Origin: Spirochaetaceae bacterium
GTDB lineage: Bacteria > Spirochaetota > Spirochaetia > B11-G9
Assembly (NCBI GenBank): GCA_015493635.1
Contig: WGCU01000077.1
Span: 23,442 to 87,441 of the forward strand
Reading direction: 5' to 3'
DNA: 64,000 nt
Made by a program: the position numbers and the translations under genes. The stretch's first letter is position 1. Each line of letters opens with the position of its first letter. Shown here in pieces: positions 26,481 to 34,380 of this stretch. Below the pieces are notes generated by a model. The model saw only the letters and a list, made by a program, of their open reading frames with translations. It ran no database searches and was not told where the DNA came from.

Positions 26481-27827
26481 CTACTGTTTAATTACTTTAT
26501 TCCATTCAGCCATAGCTGCATCAACTTTTGCTGCTGATTCGTCAAGCGCCTGCTGAACCGGTTTACCGGCATAACATTCCTGGATAGCAGACTGAATAAT
26601 CGACCGAGCCTGTGGGAATACCCCAAGGAGTGCACCGGCTGTATTCAACGATTCAGGGCTGTCCAGCAGCTGGTTAAAAGCAGTAAGGTAATTAGGATTT
26701 TCTTTAAACCATCCCTGTGCTTTCAACTTGTCCATAGCTGTCTTACGTACAGGAAAGTATCCTGTTCCCTTGTGCCATTTAATTTGAGGACCATCGCTGG
26801 ATATGTATTCAATCAGTTTAAGAGCAGCAAGCTGCTGTTCTGGAGTTCCGGTATTGGTCATCCACAGAGAACCGCCGCCGATAGCAACGCCGCCCTTGGC
26901 TCCTGCGGGACGCGGAATATAACCGGTTCCCATTTCCCATCCCTTCTCCTTAAGACCTTTGGTAAGAAGGTTTACATCAGAAGATGAGGACATAACCATG
27001 GCAACTTCACCGGAAACAAATGCTGCACGGTGATTTGACCATCCGGGACCTACATCAAGGAAAAGACCGTCTTTTTCCATTCCAACCCACCAGTCAAGTA
27101 CCTTTTTCCCGGCTTCTCCGTTAAAAAGGGCCTTTGTGGGAAGTTCTTTACCACGGCCGTTGTCATTATTCACAAAAGGAGCATCCTGCAGACAGATCAT
27201 CTGTTCAAAATACCATGAATGAAGGTTCCAGGTAATAGGAGTTTTAATACCGGCTTTCTGGAGAGCTACAGCAGCTTTCCGTATATCAGCGTAGGTTTTC
27301 GGAGGATTTTCAGGGTCCAATCCTGCTTTCTTAAAAAAAGTTTTATTATAATAAATCAAAGGTGTTGAAGAATTAAAAGGCATTGAATAGTGCTTACCCT
27401 GATATTTATAATAACTCTGTACAGGAGTAAAGAAATCACTCCACTTGATAGGAAGATTAAACTTTTTCGCCGCATCGTCTACCGGTGTAATAATATCGCT
27501 GTAAATAAGACCGAGGGTTCCGACATCGTAGGATTGGAATACCTGAGGTGCGTTCCCGGCTTTTACCGCTGATTTAACCTTGTTCAGCGTATCATTGTAC
27601 GAACCGGTATACTGAACCTTTACCGTAATATTCGGGTTCTCTTTCATAAACTGGTCAACTATACCCTGTATAAGATCAATCCGGGTTCCTGACATTGCAT
27701 GCCAGAACTCGATGGTTACGGGGGCATTCGCGTCCACCTTAACTGCTTTTTCTTCTTTCTTGCCTGTAGCAAACAATGCTGGAACAAGCATTGCAACAGC
27801 CAGAAGAAGGATCACAATTTTTTTCAT
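26481..27827 (-). CDS. ABC transporter solute-binding protein (UgpB/MalE family)
   Basis: 448 residues. The signal peptide ends near LFATGKKEEK, a spirochaete-type site that lacks the lipobox cysteine and is followed by a charged linker. The mature part has the family-1 binding protein pattern: TIEFWHAMSG, DQFMKENPNITVKVQYTGSY, PFNSSTPLIYYNKTFF, and AFVSGEVAMVMSSSSD. The WHAMSG and PGWSNH segments fit glycerol-phosphate or sugar binders, but the ligand cannot be fixed. AAGGAG precedes ATG 27827. First gene of the importer operon; promoter and two palindromes lie upstream. Confidence 0.93.
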   Translation of the reverse strand: MKKIVILLLAVAMLVPALFATGKKEEKAVKVDANAPVTIEFWHAMSGTRIDLIQGIVDQFMKENPNITVKVQYTGSYNDTLNKVKSAVKAGNAPQVFQSYDVGTLGLIYSDIITPVDDAAKKFNLPIKWSDFFTPVQSYYKYQGKHYSMPFNSSTPLIYYNKTFFKKAGLDPENPPKTYADIRKAAVALQKAGIKTPITWNLHSWYFEQMICLQDAPFVNNDNGRGKELPTKALFNGEAGKKVLDWWVGMEKDGLFLDVGPGWSNHRAAFVSGEVAMVMSSSSDVNLLTKGLKEKGWEMGTGYIPRPAGAKGGVAIGGGSLWMTNTGTPEQQLAALKLIEYISSDGPQIKWHKGTGYFPVRKTAMDKLKAQGWFKENPNYLTAFNQLLDSPESLNTAGALLGVFPQARSIIQSAIQECYAGKPVQQALDESAAKVDAAMAEWNKVIKQ

Positions 27828-27867
27828 CGCTTTCTCCTTAAAAATAATTTAACAAAAAACTACCTCT

Positions 27868-27885
27868 ATATAGTTAAAACTATAT
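27868..27885. promoter_or_regulatory. 18-bp palindrome in the leader of the importer operon
   Basis: ATATAGTT-AA-AACTATAT, perfect 8-bp arms, located between the promoter and the binding-protein start at 27827. Its length and symmetry fit a LacI- or ROK-type operator, or a leader hairpin. Confidence 0.5.
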
Positions 27886-27911
27886 TAGGATTCCGTTAAT
27901 TGTTAATGAGC

Positions 27912-27940
27912 ATTATACAACAAGGCGGCTTGTTGATCAA
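27912..27940 (-). promoter_or_regulatory. importer operon promoter with palindromic operator filling the spacer
   Basis: Minus strand TTGATC (27940-27935), 17-bp spacer, TATAAT (27917-27912). The spacer is a perfect inverted repeat, CAACAAG-GCGG-CTTGTTG (27918-27935), overlapping the -35 by one base. A repressor bound here would block RNA polymerase. No regulator gene is adjacent. Confidence 0.7.
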
Positions 27941-28010
27941 GTTTTTATTAAATATGTTTTTCAAATACTGTTTATGATCGTTTTTGGAAGTTTAAAGTAT
28001 TTCACTTTTT

Positions 28011-28039
28011 TTGATATGCATTCTTTTTTGTTATATACT
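28011..28039 (+). promoter_or_regulatory. promoter of the DOMON gene
   Basis: TTGATA (28011-28016), 17-bp spacer, TATACT (28034-28039). AAGGAG follows at 28046-28051 and the ATG is at 28060. Confidence 0.65.
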
Positions 28040-28059
28040 GTCATCAAGGAGTGAAATAA

Positions 28060-28593
28060 ATGACAAAAAAAATAGTATTTATATGCCTGTTCATTTTACT
28101 CGCGGGAGCACCCTCCCTGATATTTTCCCAGGAACAGCCTGTATCTCCTGCACTGCAATACAAAGAAATAACCACCGCTCAGATAACCTTTAAGTGGACC
28201 ATCAGTGAAGGTAATCTGTACGTTATTCTTTCCGCACCGACAGACGGCTGGGTTTCCGTAGGATTTGATCCGACACGAATGATGAAAGACGCAAATATAA
28301 TTATCGGCTACGTTAAAGGAACTGAAGTTGTTATTGACGACCAGTTCGGAATAAGAACGACATCCCACAAACCGGATACAGAGCTGGGAGGAACGAACGA
28401 TGTTACCGTTTTGGGAGGCAGTGACACCGGAGGCATAACTACCCTCAGATTCTCCATTCCGCTTGATTCAAGGGATACCTTTGACCGGAAGATTGAAAAG
28501 GGGAATGAGTACACCATACTTGTTGCATACGGAGCAAGAGACAATCTGACATCGTACCACAATAAAAGAGGAAAGGTAAAAATCACATTTTAA
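28060..28593 (+). CDS. exported DOMON-domain (heme or sugar binding) protein
   Basis: 177 residues. Signal peptide to about residue 23 (LIFSQ). The body is a single DOMON beta-sandwich: FKWTISEGNLYVILSAPTDGWVSVGFDP, then MMKDANIIIGYVKG, and a C-terminal segment with YHNKRGKVKITF. Family members bind b-type heme or sugars in the periplasm; heme ligands would be Met in MMKDAN and His near TTSHKPDTELGG (inferred from alignment by eye). It is a single gene with its own promoter and lies upstream of a two-component pair. Confidence 0.8.
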   Translation: MTKKIVFICLFILLAGAPSLIFSQEQPVSPALQYKEITTAQITFKWTISEGNLYVILSAPTDGWVSVGFDPTRMMKDANIIIGYVKGTEVVIDDQFGIRTTSHKPDTELGGTNDVTVLGGSDTGGITTLRFSIPLDSRDTFDRKIEKGNEYTILVAYGARDNLTSYHNKRGKVKITF

Positions 28594-28655
28594 TTGTTCT
28601 CAAATAACATATTTCATGAATTTCATAACAATATTTGCTAACTTATAACTTTTTC

Positions 28656-28684
28656 TTGACAAAAAGCTGTTTTTGTTGGAAAAT
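28656..28684 (+). promoter_or_regulatory. promoter of the two-component pair
   Basis: TTGACA (28656-28661) with a weak -10 (GAAAAT, 28679-28684) after 17 bp. AGGAGG (28691-28696) precedes ATG 28703. Confidence 0.45.
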
Positions 28685-28702
28685 AGTACAGGAGGATAAG
28701 AT

Positions 28703-29092
28703 ATGGGTAAAATTTATGTAATAGACGATGATCCTGATATTATTGATTTTCTGACCCTTGTCCTTGAAAAAGAGGGCCATTCTGTCGGTTTCCAAACCGA
28801 TGAACAGAATGCGCCGAAAAACGCAGCTACCTTTGGAGCAGACCTTATTATTCTGGATGTTATCTTTCCGGAAAACGACAGTGCCGGGTTTGAAATTGCC
28901 CGGGAGCTAAAACATAGCAACCAGACAAAAAAAATCCCCATTATCATTCTTTCTGCTGTCAATCAAATGGGGAATTATTCGGGAAGTTTTTCCAACAGAG
29001 ACAAGAACGACATCTATCTTCCCATAGAGGAATTCACTGAAAAACCCATTGAACCGGCAAAACTTATCAAGATAGTACAGAAACTTCTATGA
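28703..29092 (+). CDS. single-domain response regulator
   Basis: 129 residues, only a CheY-like receiver: acidic pocket IDDDPD (residues 7-12), phosphoacceptor Asp in IILDVIFPEND (near 53), Ser/Thr switch in IILSAVNQ, and Lys in TEKPIEPAKL (near 112). There is no DNA-binding or enzymatic output domain, so it must work through protein contact or a phosphorelay. It overlaps the kinase gene by four bases (ATGA) and is translationally coupled. Confidence 0.93.
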   Translation: MGKIYVIDDDPDIIDFLTLVLEKEGHSVGFQTDEQNAPKNAATFGADLIILDVIFPENDSAGFEIARELKHSNQTKKIPIIILSAVNQMGNYSGSFSNRDKNDIYLPIEEFTEKPIEPAKLIKIVQKLL

Positions 29093-30273
29093 GTATCCAG
29101 CAATCCTTTCCTCATTCCTCTATAGCTATTGTAGGAATGGGGAAAGGAGGTACATCAATTTTAAAGCTGCTTCTGCAAATCACGGGAGCCACGGTAAAGT
29201 ATATTTGTGATACCAATCCAAAAACTGAAGGGATGATTCTTGGTTCCAGAATTGGTATTACCTGCTTAACAGAACTTAAGGGTTCTGATGTTGTAAGAGA
29301 CAGATCCCTCAATCTGATTTTTGAAGCTACCGGCAAAAAGGATATTTTTGAATATCTACAGGAAGAAGTAGCTACATACTGCACTGTTATCGGTGCCGTC
29401 GGGGCTCGGGTAATTTATTACCTTCTCGACGGACAGCAAAAAATTACCGAAGAGCTGCAGCAGTGCAAGCTGATCCTCTCAGAAAAGGTAATGGAGAGAA
29501 CGGAAGAACTTGAAAAAAGCAACCTGGAATTACAACGGCAGATTAATGACTATCAGGAACTGAATAAAAAATTACATCAGATCAATGAAGAAAAAACAAA
29601 ATATCTTGTAAATGCGACACATCAGCTAAAAGCGCCCTTTGCAGCTATTCAAAGTTACACCGAGCTGCTTCTCGACGGTTACGCGGATACCTTTTCCGAA
29701 AAAGCGGAATCAATACTACGAAAGATGAAAGACCGCTGTATCCTTCTTTCCAGTTCCATTAAAGAGATGCTGGAACTGGCAAATTTAAATTCATTTCTTG
29801 AAGAGAATTTACAGACGGATACGGAGAATCTTGACACCATTTTGCAAAAGGTTGTTGATTCTTTGCATCCTCTTATAAAAAGAAAGCACATGATCGTTAC
29901 GTTTCATTCCGGGAAGAGGCCCCATATAATCCGATGCAATAAAAAACAGATTGAAGCTCTCGCACAGATCCTTCTGGAAAACGCGGTTAATTATTCAGAC
30001 CCGGGAATGCCGATTGATATCCTGATCAAGAAGGACAAGGGAGGCAGAATACTTTTTTCAGTTTCTGATAAGGGAATAGGAATCGATAAAAAGAATTTGC
30101 AGAATATCTTTAAAGAATATTTCAGGACAAACAGAGGCGTACAAAAATCCTACAATGGAAGCGGTCTTGGACTTGCAATTGCAAAACGGATAGCAGAGCT
30201 TCACCGCAGTGATATCTCTGTTGACAGCATCTCCGGCGAAGGTTCTGTTTTTAAAATAGAGTTTCCCAAGTAA
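29089..30273 (+). CDS. histidine kinase with N-terminal Rossmann-like sensor domain
   Basis: 394 residues. Residues 9-112 look like a nucleotide-binding fold: IAIVGMGKGGTSILKLLL (GxGxxG loop), VKYICDTNPKTEGM with an Asp at the end of strand 2 that favours NAD(H), and NLIFEATGKKDIFEYL, much like the N-terminal half of Gfo/Idh or aspartate dehydrogenases. A coiled-coil linker (115-175) leads to HisKA with VNATHQLKAPFAAIQSYTELL (phosphorylated His near 183) and the HATPase with LLENAVNYS, DKGIGID and GSGLGLAIAKR. No membrane segment, so it is a cytoplasmic sensor. It may read NAD(H) or a related ligand (inference). Confidence 0.85.
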   Translation: MSIQQSFPHSSIAIVGMGKGGTSILKLLLQITGATVKYICDTNPKTEGMILGSRIGITCLTELKGSDVVRDRSLNLIFEATGKKDIFEYLQEEVATYCTVIGAVGARVIYYLLDGQQKITEELQQCKLILSEKVMERTEELEKSNLELQRQINDYQELNKKLHQINEEKTKYLVNATHQLKAPFAAIQSYTELLLDGYADTFSEKAESILRKMKDRCILLSSSIKEMLELANLNSFLEENLQTDTENLDTILQKVVDSLHPLIKRKHMIVTFHSGKRPHIIRCNKKQIEALAQILLENAVNYSDPGMPIDILIKKDKGGRILFSVSDKGIGIDKKNLQNIFKEYFRTNRGVQKSYNGSGLGLAIAKRIAELHRSDISVDSISGEGSVFKIEFPK

Positions 30274-30284
30274 AATTTATCATA

Positions 30285-30605
30285 TTATAGAGCCCGGGAT
30301 ACGACATACACATACTTCAAAATGTTACCGCCCGTATTTTTAACATTATGTTCTGTTTCCGGGGGACAGTAAAAAAAAGTACCTTCGTGTAAGGCGGCAG
30401 GATCCCTGCCGGAGATAAGAAACTCTCCCTTCCCTTCAAGTACGATAATGAGCTCCTCACGGTCGTTTGTACTATGGATCCCCACTGTTTCTCCCGGCCG
30501 CAACCGTACCAGTCCTGAACGCATAACAACACTTTCCGGAAATCCTCGTAAAATTCGTGAGAACCCCGCTTCCTTCTCTTCCGGAATAATAAGTTTTGGT
30601 TCCAT
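30285..30605 (-). CDS. small cupin protein
   Basis: 106 residues from ATG 30605 (GGGAGG upstream). The RmlC-type cupin barrel has motif 1 (RPGETVGIHSTNDREELIIVLEGKGEF) and motif 2 (GTFFYCPPETEHNVKNTGG), with the metal-ligand His and Glu residues of motif 1 and the His of motif 2 in place. A metal-bound sugar or small-molecule binder or enzyme; the substrate is unknown. It lies between the kinase and the hydrogenase operon but on the opposite strand. Confidence 0.85.
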   Translation of the reverse strand: MEPKLIIPEEKEAGFSRILRGFPESVVMRSGLVRLRPGETVGIHSTNDREELIIVLEGKGEFLISGRDPAALHEGTFFYCPPETEHNVKNTGGNILKYVYVVSRAL

Positions 30606-30639
30606 AATACCTCCCTGTTGACCGTAAGTATACTTCATT

Positions 30640-30762
30640 ATTTATCTTTTTGCTATCATTATTTTATATTTTAGTATATTTTATTTGATTTATCATATTT
30701 ATTGTGATATATTTTTAGTAATTGATATATCTTATACTTTCTCCTCGATATCGGAGATGTTG
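30640..30762. promoter_or_regulatory. AT-rich intergenic region before hypF
   Basis: About 120 bases of very AT-rich DNA between the divergent cupin and hypF genes. Several -10-like elements are seen (for example TATATC and TATACT around 30726-30740), and TTGTGA at 30701-30706 could be a -35. No clear FNR site (TTGAT-N4-ATCAA) is present. Start sites cannot be assigned. Confidence 0.35.
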
Positions 30763-33072
30763 ATGAAAGGGTTCGAATTACAAGCAACCGCTCCTCTTTC
30801 AGCCAGAGTTATATCTGTGGATGGGAGAATTCAGGGAGTAGGGTTCAGGCCTTTTTTGTACCGTCTTGCTGAAAAGTATGAATTAACGGGCTGGGTGAAG
30901 AACTGCACCGATGGAGTCCGCATATACATCGAAGGGCCTGAAAACAAAGTGCACTTGTTTATTAACGGGATCACATTAGACGCACCGGCTGCAGCCAAGG
31001 TACATTCTGTTCACGTCTCACCGGCAGCACAGGAATTCCTGCCCCGGTTTTCTATTCTTCCTTCAGAATCAGAAAAAACGAATGCTGCCATTTCTGAAAT
31101 TCCTCCGGATATAGCAGTCTGTAAAGAGTGCCTTTCAGACATGAAATCCCATGGGTCACGGCTAAACTATTTCTTTACAAACTGTACCAACTGCGGTCCC
31201 CGGTTCACTATCATCAAAGCCCTTCCCTATGACAGGGAAAGTACAACGATGGTTCCCTTTACCATGTGCGGTAACTGTCAAAAAGAATACAGAGAGGTAA
31301 CAGACAGAAGGTTTCACGCGCAGCCGGTCAGCTGTCTTAAGTGCGGTCCGTCTTATACCTTTCAGAGTAAAGATGAAACAATCACCAATGACCGGTTAAT
31401 TTTACAGAAAATCAGGGAGATAGTAGCAAACGGCGGTATATGCGCCATTAAAGGGCTGGGAGGTTACCACCTGGTCTGTGATCCCTTTAACACTGAAGCT
31501 GTTGAAAGATTGCGTAAAGTAAAGAAACGCGAAGGCAAGCCTTTTGCCGTTATGTTTCCCACCGTAGAGGAAATAAGGAACCATGTGCAGGTATCCGAAA
31601 CCGAAGAAAAAGCCTTAACCTCTTCTGCCGCCCCGATTGTACTTTTGAAACTCCGCAGAGGAACCTCAATCTCCTCCGTTGTGTACAGAAACCTGCCGGC
31701 ACTGGGATGTATCCTCCCCTACACCCCCTTCTACCATGCTCTTTTCTCCATTACCGGACTGAAAGCTCTCGTTCTTACGAGCGGTAATATCTCTCATCAG
31801 ACCCTTGTTACCGATAACAGGGAAGCTCTTTCCCTGTTTTTGGAAAGTACCGACGGAGTTGTTACGTACAACAGGGAAATCCATAACAGATGTGATGATT
31901 CAGTCGGCAGGGTATCAGCTAATATGTTTCGTCTTATCCGGCGTTCCCGGGGATGGGTCCCGGAATCCCTGCCTCTGAAAAATAATGCGGAAGGGATACT
32001 TGCCGTAGGGGCGGAACTTAAAACCTGCTTTTGTATCGGGAAAAACCACCGGGCTATTCTCAGCCAGCACATAGGCGATCTTAAAAACCCTGAAACGGTT
32101 GAAACCTTTAGCAGCACCGTTGAGCGGTTTAAACAACTTTTCCGCTTTTCTCCTTCTCTCATTGTTCACGATCTTCATCCTGACTACGCTTCTACAAGAT
32201 TTGCCCGTTCTCTCGGTCTACCGGTGCTGGAAGTTCAGCATCACCATGCCCATATTGCCTCCTGCCTGGCGGAGAATGGAAAAGACGAGACCGTTATCGG
32301 TTTCAGTTATGACGGGACAGGACGTGGGGATGACGGGAATATTTGGGGAGGTGAAGTTTTACTGTGCGACCTGGAAGGGTATCAGCGTGCTTACCACCTG
32401 CCGTATCTTCCCATGCCCGGAGGCGATGCAGTTGTGGCAGAACCATGGAGAATGGCACTCTCCGTGCTTTACCGGACATACGGTAAAAACCTTTTACGGA
32501 TGCCAGTTCTCTTCCTGAAAACTCAGGACCGGAACAAAATTGATATTGTTCTGAAAATGATCGAACGGAAGATCAACACGCCCTTAACGTCAAGTATGGG
32601 ACGGCTGTTTGATGCTGTCTCAGCCCTTCTTGGTCTCTGTACGAAGGCATCCTTTGACGCGGAAGCACCCATGCGTCTGGAGGCTGTTCTGAAACAGGGT
32701 GTAACAACGTTCTATCCTGTCCCGGTGACTGAAACAATTGATACCTCGCACCTCATAACGGGAATCATTGATGACATCCTGCGGAACGTTACTCCCGGGG
32801 AAATATCGGCCAAATTTCACAACAGCATTATCCACATGACCGGTACCATAGCCGAACGTATACGCAACCGTACCGGTGTATCGGTCTGTGCTCTCTCAGG
32901 AGGTGTTTTTATGAATGCATATCTCCTTGAAGGATGTACGAAAATACTGGAGCAAAAAGGGTTCAGTGTATTATCTCACACCGAGATCCCGTGTAATGAC
33001 GGTGGAATCGCATTGGGACAGTTGGCGATAGGTGCAAAAAAACGGGAAAAAGGAGCCGCATCATGTGTTTAA
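30763..33072 (+). CDS. hypF: carbamoyltransferase HypF
   Basis: 769 residues, large protein that makes the cyano ligands of NiFe hydrogenase from carbamoyl phosphate. N-terminal acylphosphatase domain (GRIQGVGFRPF), zinc-finger region (CKECLSD, CTNCGPR, CGNCQ, CLKCGP), YrdC-like domain (GICAIKGLGGYHLVCD), and a Kae1-like domain (HHHAHIASCLAENG, GFSYDGTGRGDDGNIWGGE, SGGVFMN). ATG 30763 is preceded by GGAG at six bases; an upstream in-frame start at 30685 would add a hydrophobic non-family extension. First gene of the hyp-hyd operon; overlaps hypC by ten bases. Confidence 0.96.
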   Translation: MKGFELQATAPLSARVISVDGRIQGVGFRPFLYRLAEKYELTGWVKNCTDGVRIYIEGPENKVHLFINGITLDAPAAAKVHSVHVSPAAQEFLPRFSILPSESEKTNAAISEIPPDIAVCKECLSDMKSHGSRLNYFFTNCTNCGPRFTIIKALPYDRESTTMVPFTMCGNCQKEYREVTDRRFHAQPVSCLKCGPSYTFQSKDETITNDRLILQKIREIVANGGICAIKGLGGYHLVCDPFNTEAVERLRKVKKREGKPFAVMFPTVEEIRNHVQVSETEEKALTSSAAPIVLLKLRRGTSISSVVYRNLPALGCILPYTPFYHALFSITGLKALVLTSGNISHQTLVTDNREALSLFLESTDGVVTYNREIHNRCDDSVGRVSANMFRLIRRSRGWVPESLPLKNNAEGILAVGAELKTCFCIGKNHRAILSQHIGDLKNPETVETFSSTVERFKQLFRFSPSLIVHDLHPDYASTRFARSLGLPVLEVQHHHAHIASCLAENGKDETVIGFSYDGTGRGDDGNIWGGEVLLCDLEGYQRAYHLPYLPMPGGDAVVAEPWRMALSVLYRTYGKNLLRMPVLFLKTQDRNKIDIVLKMIERKINTPLTSSMGRLFDAVSALLGLCTKASFDAEAPMRLEAVLKQGVTTFYPVPVTETIDTSHLITGIIDDILRNVTPGEISAKFHNSIIHMTGTIAERIRNRTGVSVCALSGGVFMNAYLLEGCTKILEQKGFSVLSHTEIPCNDGGIALGQLAIGAKKREKGAASCV

Positions 33073-33302
33073 GTATTCCAGCTGAAATTATTTCCATTGA
33101 AGAAAATGGAAGGGCTCTCGTAAGTGTGGGAGGCACCAGATACAAGGCAAGTTTAATCCTTGTGGATAATGTAAAACCGGGAGATTTTATTCTTCTTCAC
33201 TCGGGATACGCAATAGGTAAAATTGATCCTGAGAGAGCGTATGAAACACTGCATCTCATGGAAGGAATCAAGAGGAAGGCTGATGATACCACTCATGAGT
33301 GA
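33063..33302 (+). CDS. hypC: hydrogenase maturation chaperone HypC
   Basis: 79 residues. MCLSIPAEI carries the essential Cys2 that binds the Fe(CN)2CO unit passed from HypD to the large subunit; the OB-like barrel and ALVSVGGTRYKASLILVDNVKPGDFILLHSGYAIGKID segments are family-typical (longer stretch at residues 17-55). Tightly overlapped with hypF and hypD. Confidence 0.96.
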   Translation: MCLSIPAEIISIEENGRALVSVGGTRYKASLILVDNVKPGDFILLHSGYAIGKIDPERAYETLHLMEGIKRKADDTTHE

Positions 33303-34380
33303 ATACAGGGATAAAACCCGGGTAGACGAAATTCTTACAGCAATACGTGATATATCCCGAAAACAGGTAACATTCATGGAGGTATGCGGCGGCCATACCA
33401 TGGCTATCCATAAATCCGGCATTCCTTCGCTGCTTCCCTCCACCATAAAACTCTTATCCGGCCCCGGCTGCCCGGTATGTGTAACATCAAAGTACTTTAT
33501 TGATGAGGCTGCGGCTCTTGCAAGAATGGATAACACCATTATTACAACCTTCGGTGATTTAATCCGCGTTCCCGGCTCACTCACCTCACTTTCCCGGGAG
33601 AAAGCGGATGGTCGAGATATACGAATGGTCTACTCCCCTCTGGATGCCCTGGCAGCTGCAAAGGAAAATCCTGATAAAAATGTAATTTTTCTGGGTATAG
33701 GATTTGAAACAACAGCACCCTCAAGCGCTGCGGCGGTTCTTGAAGCGGAAACGCTGAAGCTTGACAATTTCTACATCCTCTCAGCACATAAAGTCATGCC
33801 GCCTGCCATGTCAGCGCTCATAGACGGGGGAGTAAAGATCAATGGATATATATGCCCCGGACATGTCAGCACCATAACGGGATCTCGGATATACAAACCC
33901 CTCGTCGAGAAATACCGCATTGGATGTGTCGTTTCCGGTTTTGAGCCGCTTGATATCCTTCAGACCATATTCCTTCTTGTTAAACAGTGTGAAACAGACA
34001 CTCCCGAACTGGAAAATCAATACACAAGAGCTGTTCAGGATAACGGGAACAGGAAAGCCCTCTCTCTGATGAACAAGGTTTTTGAACGTTCCGATGACTG
34101 GTGGCGGGGACTTGGAATTATACCTGACAGCGGATTGCAGTTAAAAAAACAGTACATAAAACATGACGCCCACAGGGTTTTTGAAATCAATTTTGAAAAA
34201 GGCCCCGAAGAAGAGGCCGGATGCAGATGCGGTGATGTCCTGAAAGGAACCATTTCACCTCCGGAATGTCCCCTCTTTTCCCGCGTCTGTACTCCCGGAA
34301 ATCCCGTAGGAGCCTGCATGGTTTCCAGTGAAGGGGCCTGTGCCGCATGGTTCAGATACTCAGGGGAGGCAAAACCATGA
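33283..34380 (+). CDS. hypD: iron-sulfur maturation protein HypD
   Basis: 365 residues from ATG 33283, which has GAGG seven bases upstream; an alternative is ATG 33295. It assembles the Fe(CN)2CO centre with HypC and carries a 4Fe-4S cluster. Conserved motifs include EVCGGHTMAIHKSGI, SGPGCPVCVT, YICPGHVSTITG, and the C-terminal Cys set CRCGDVLKG, CPLFSRVCTP and GACMVSSEGAC. It overlaps hypC by 20 bases and hypE by four. Confidence 0.96.
   Translation: MIPLMSEYRDKTRVDEILTAIRDISRKQVTFMEVCGGHTMAIHKSGIPSLLPSTIKLLSGPGCPVCVTSKYFIDEAAALARMDNTIITTFGDLIRVPGSLTSLSREKADGRDIRMVYSPLDALAAAKENPDKNVIFLGIGFETTAPSSAAAVLEAETLKLDNFYILSAHKVMPPAMSALIDGGVKINGYICPGHVSTITGSRIYKPLVEKYRIGCVVSGFEPLDILQTIFLLVKQCETDTPELENQYTRAVQDNGNRKALSLMNKVFERSDDWWRGLGIIPDSGLQLKKQYIKHDAHRVFEINFEKGPEEEAGCRCGDVLKGTISPPECPLFSRVCTPGNPVGACMVSSEGACAAWFRYSGEAKP

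Noticed and set aside
28594-28702. stem-loop terminator after the DOMON gene
   Set aside because: Only weak ATGAAAT/ATTTCAT-type repeats are present, with no GC stem or U-tract.
30640-30762. FNR-type operator upstream of hypF
   Set aside because: TTGATTTATCAT and ATTGATATA were noted, but the two halves do not have the TTGAT-N4-ATCAA spacing.
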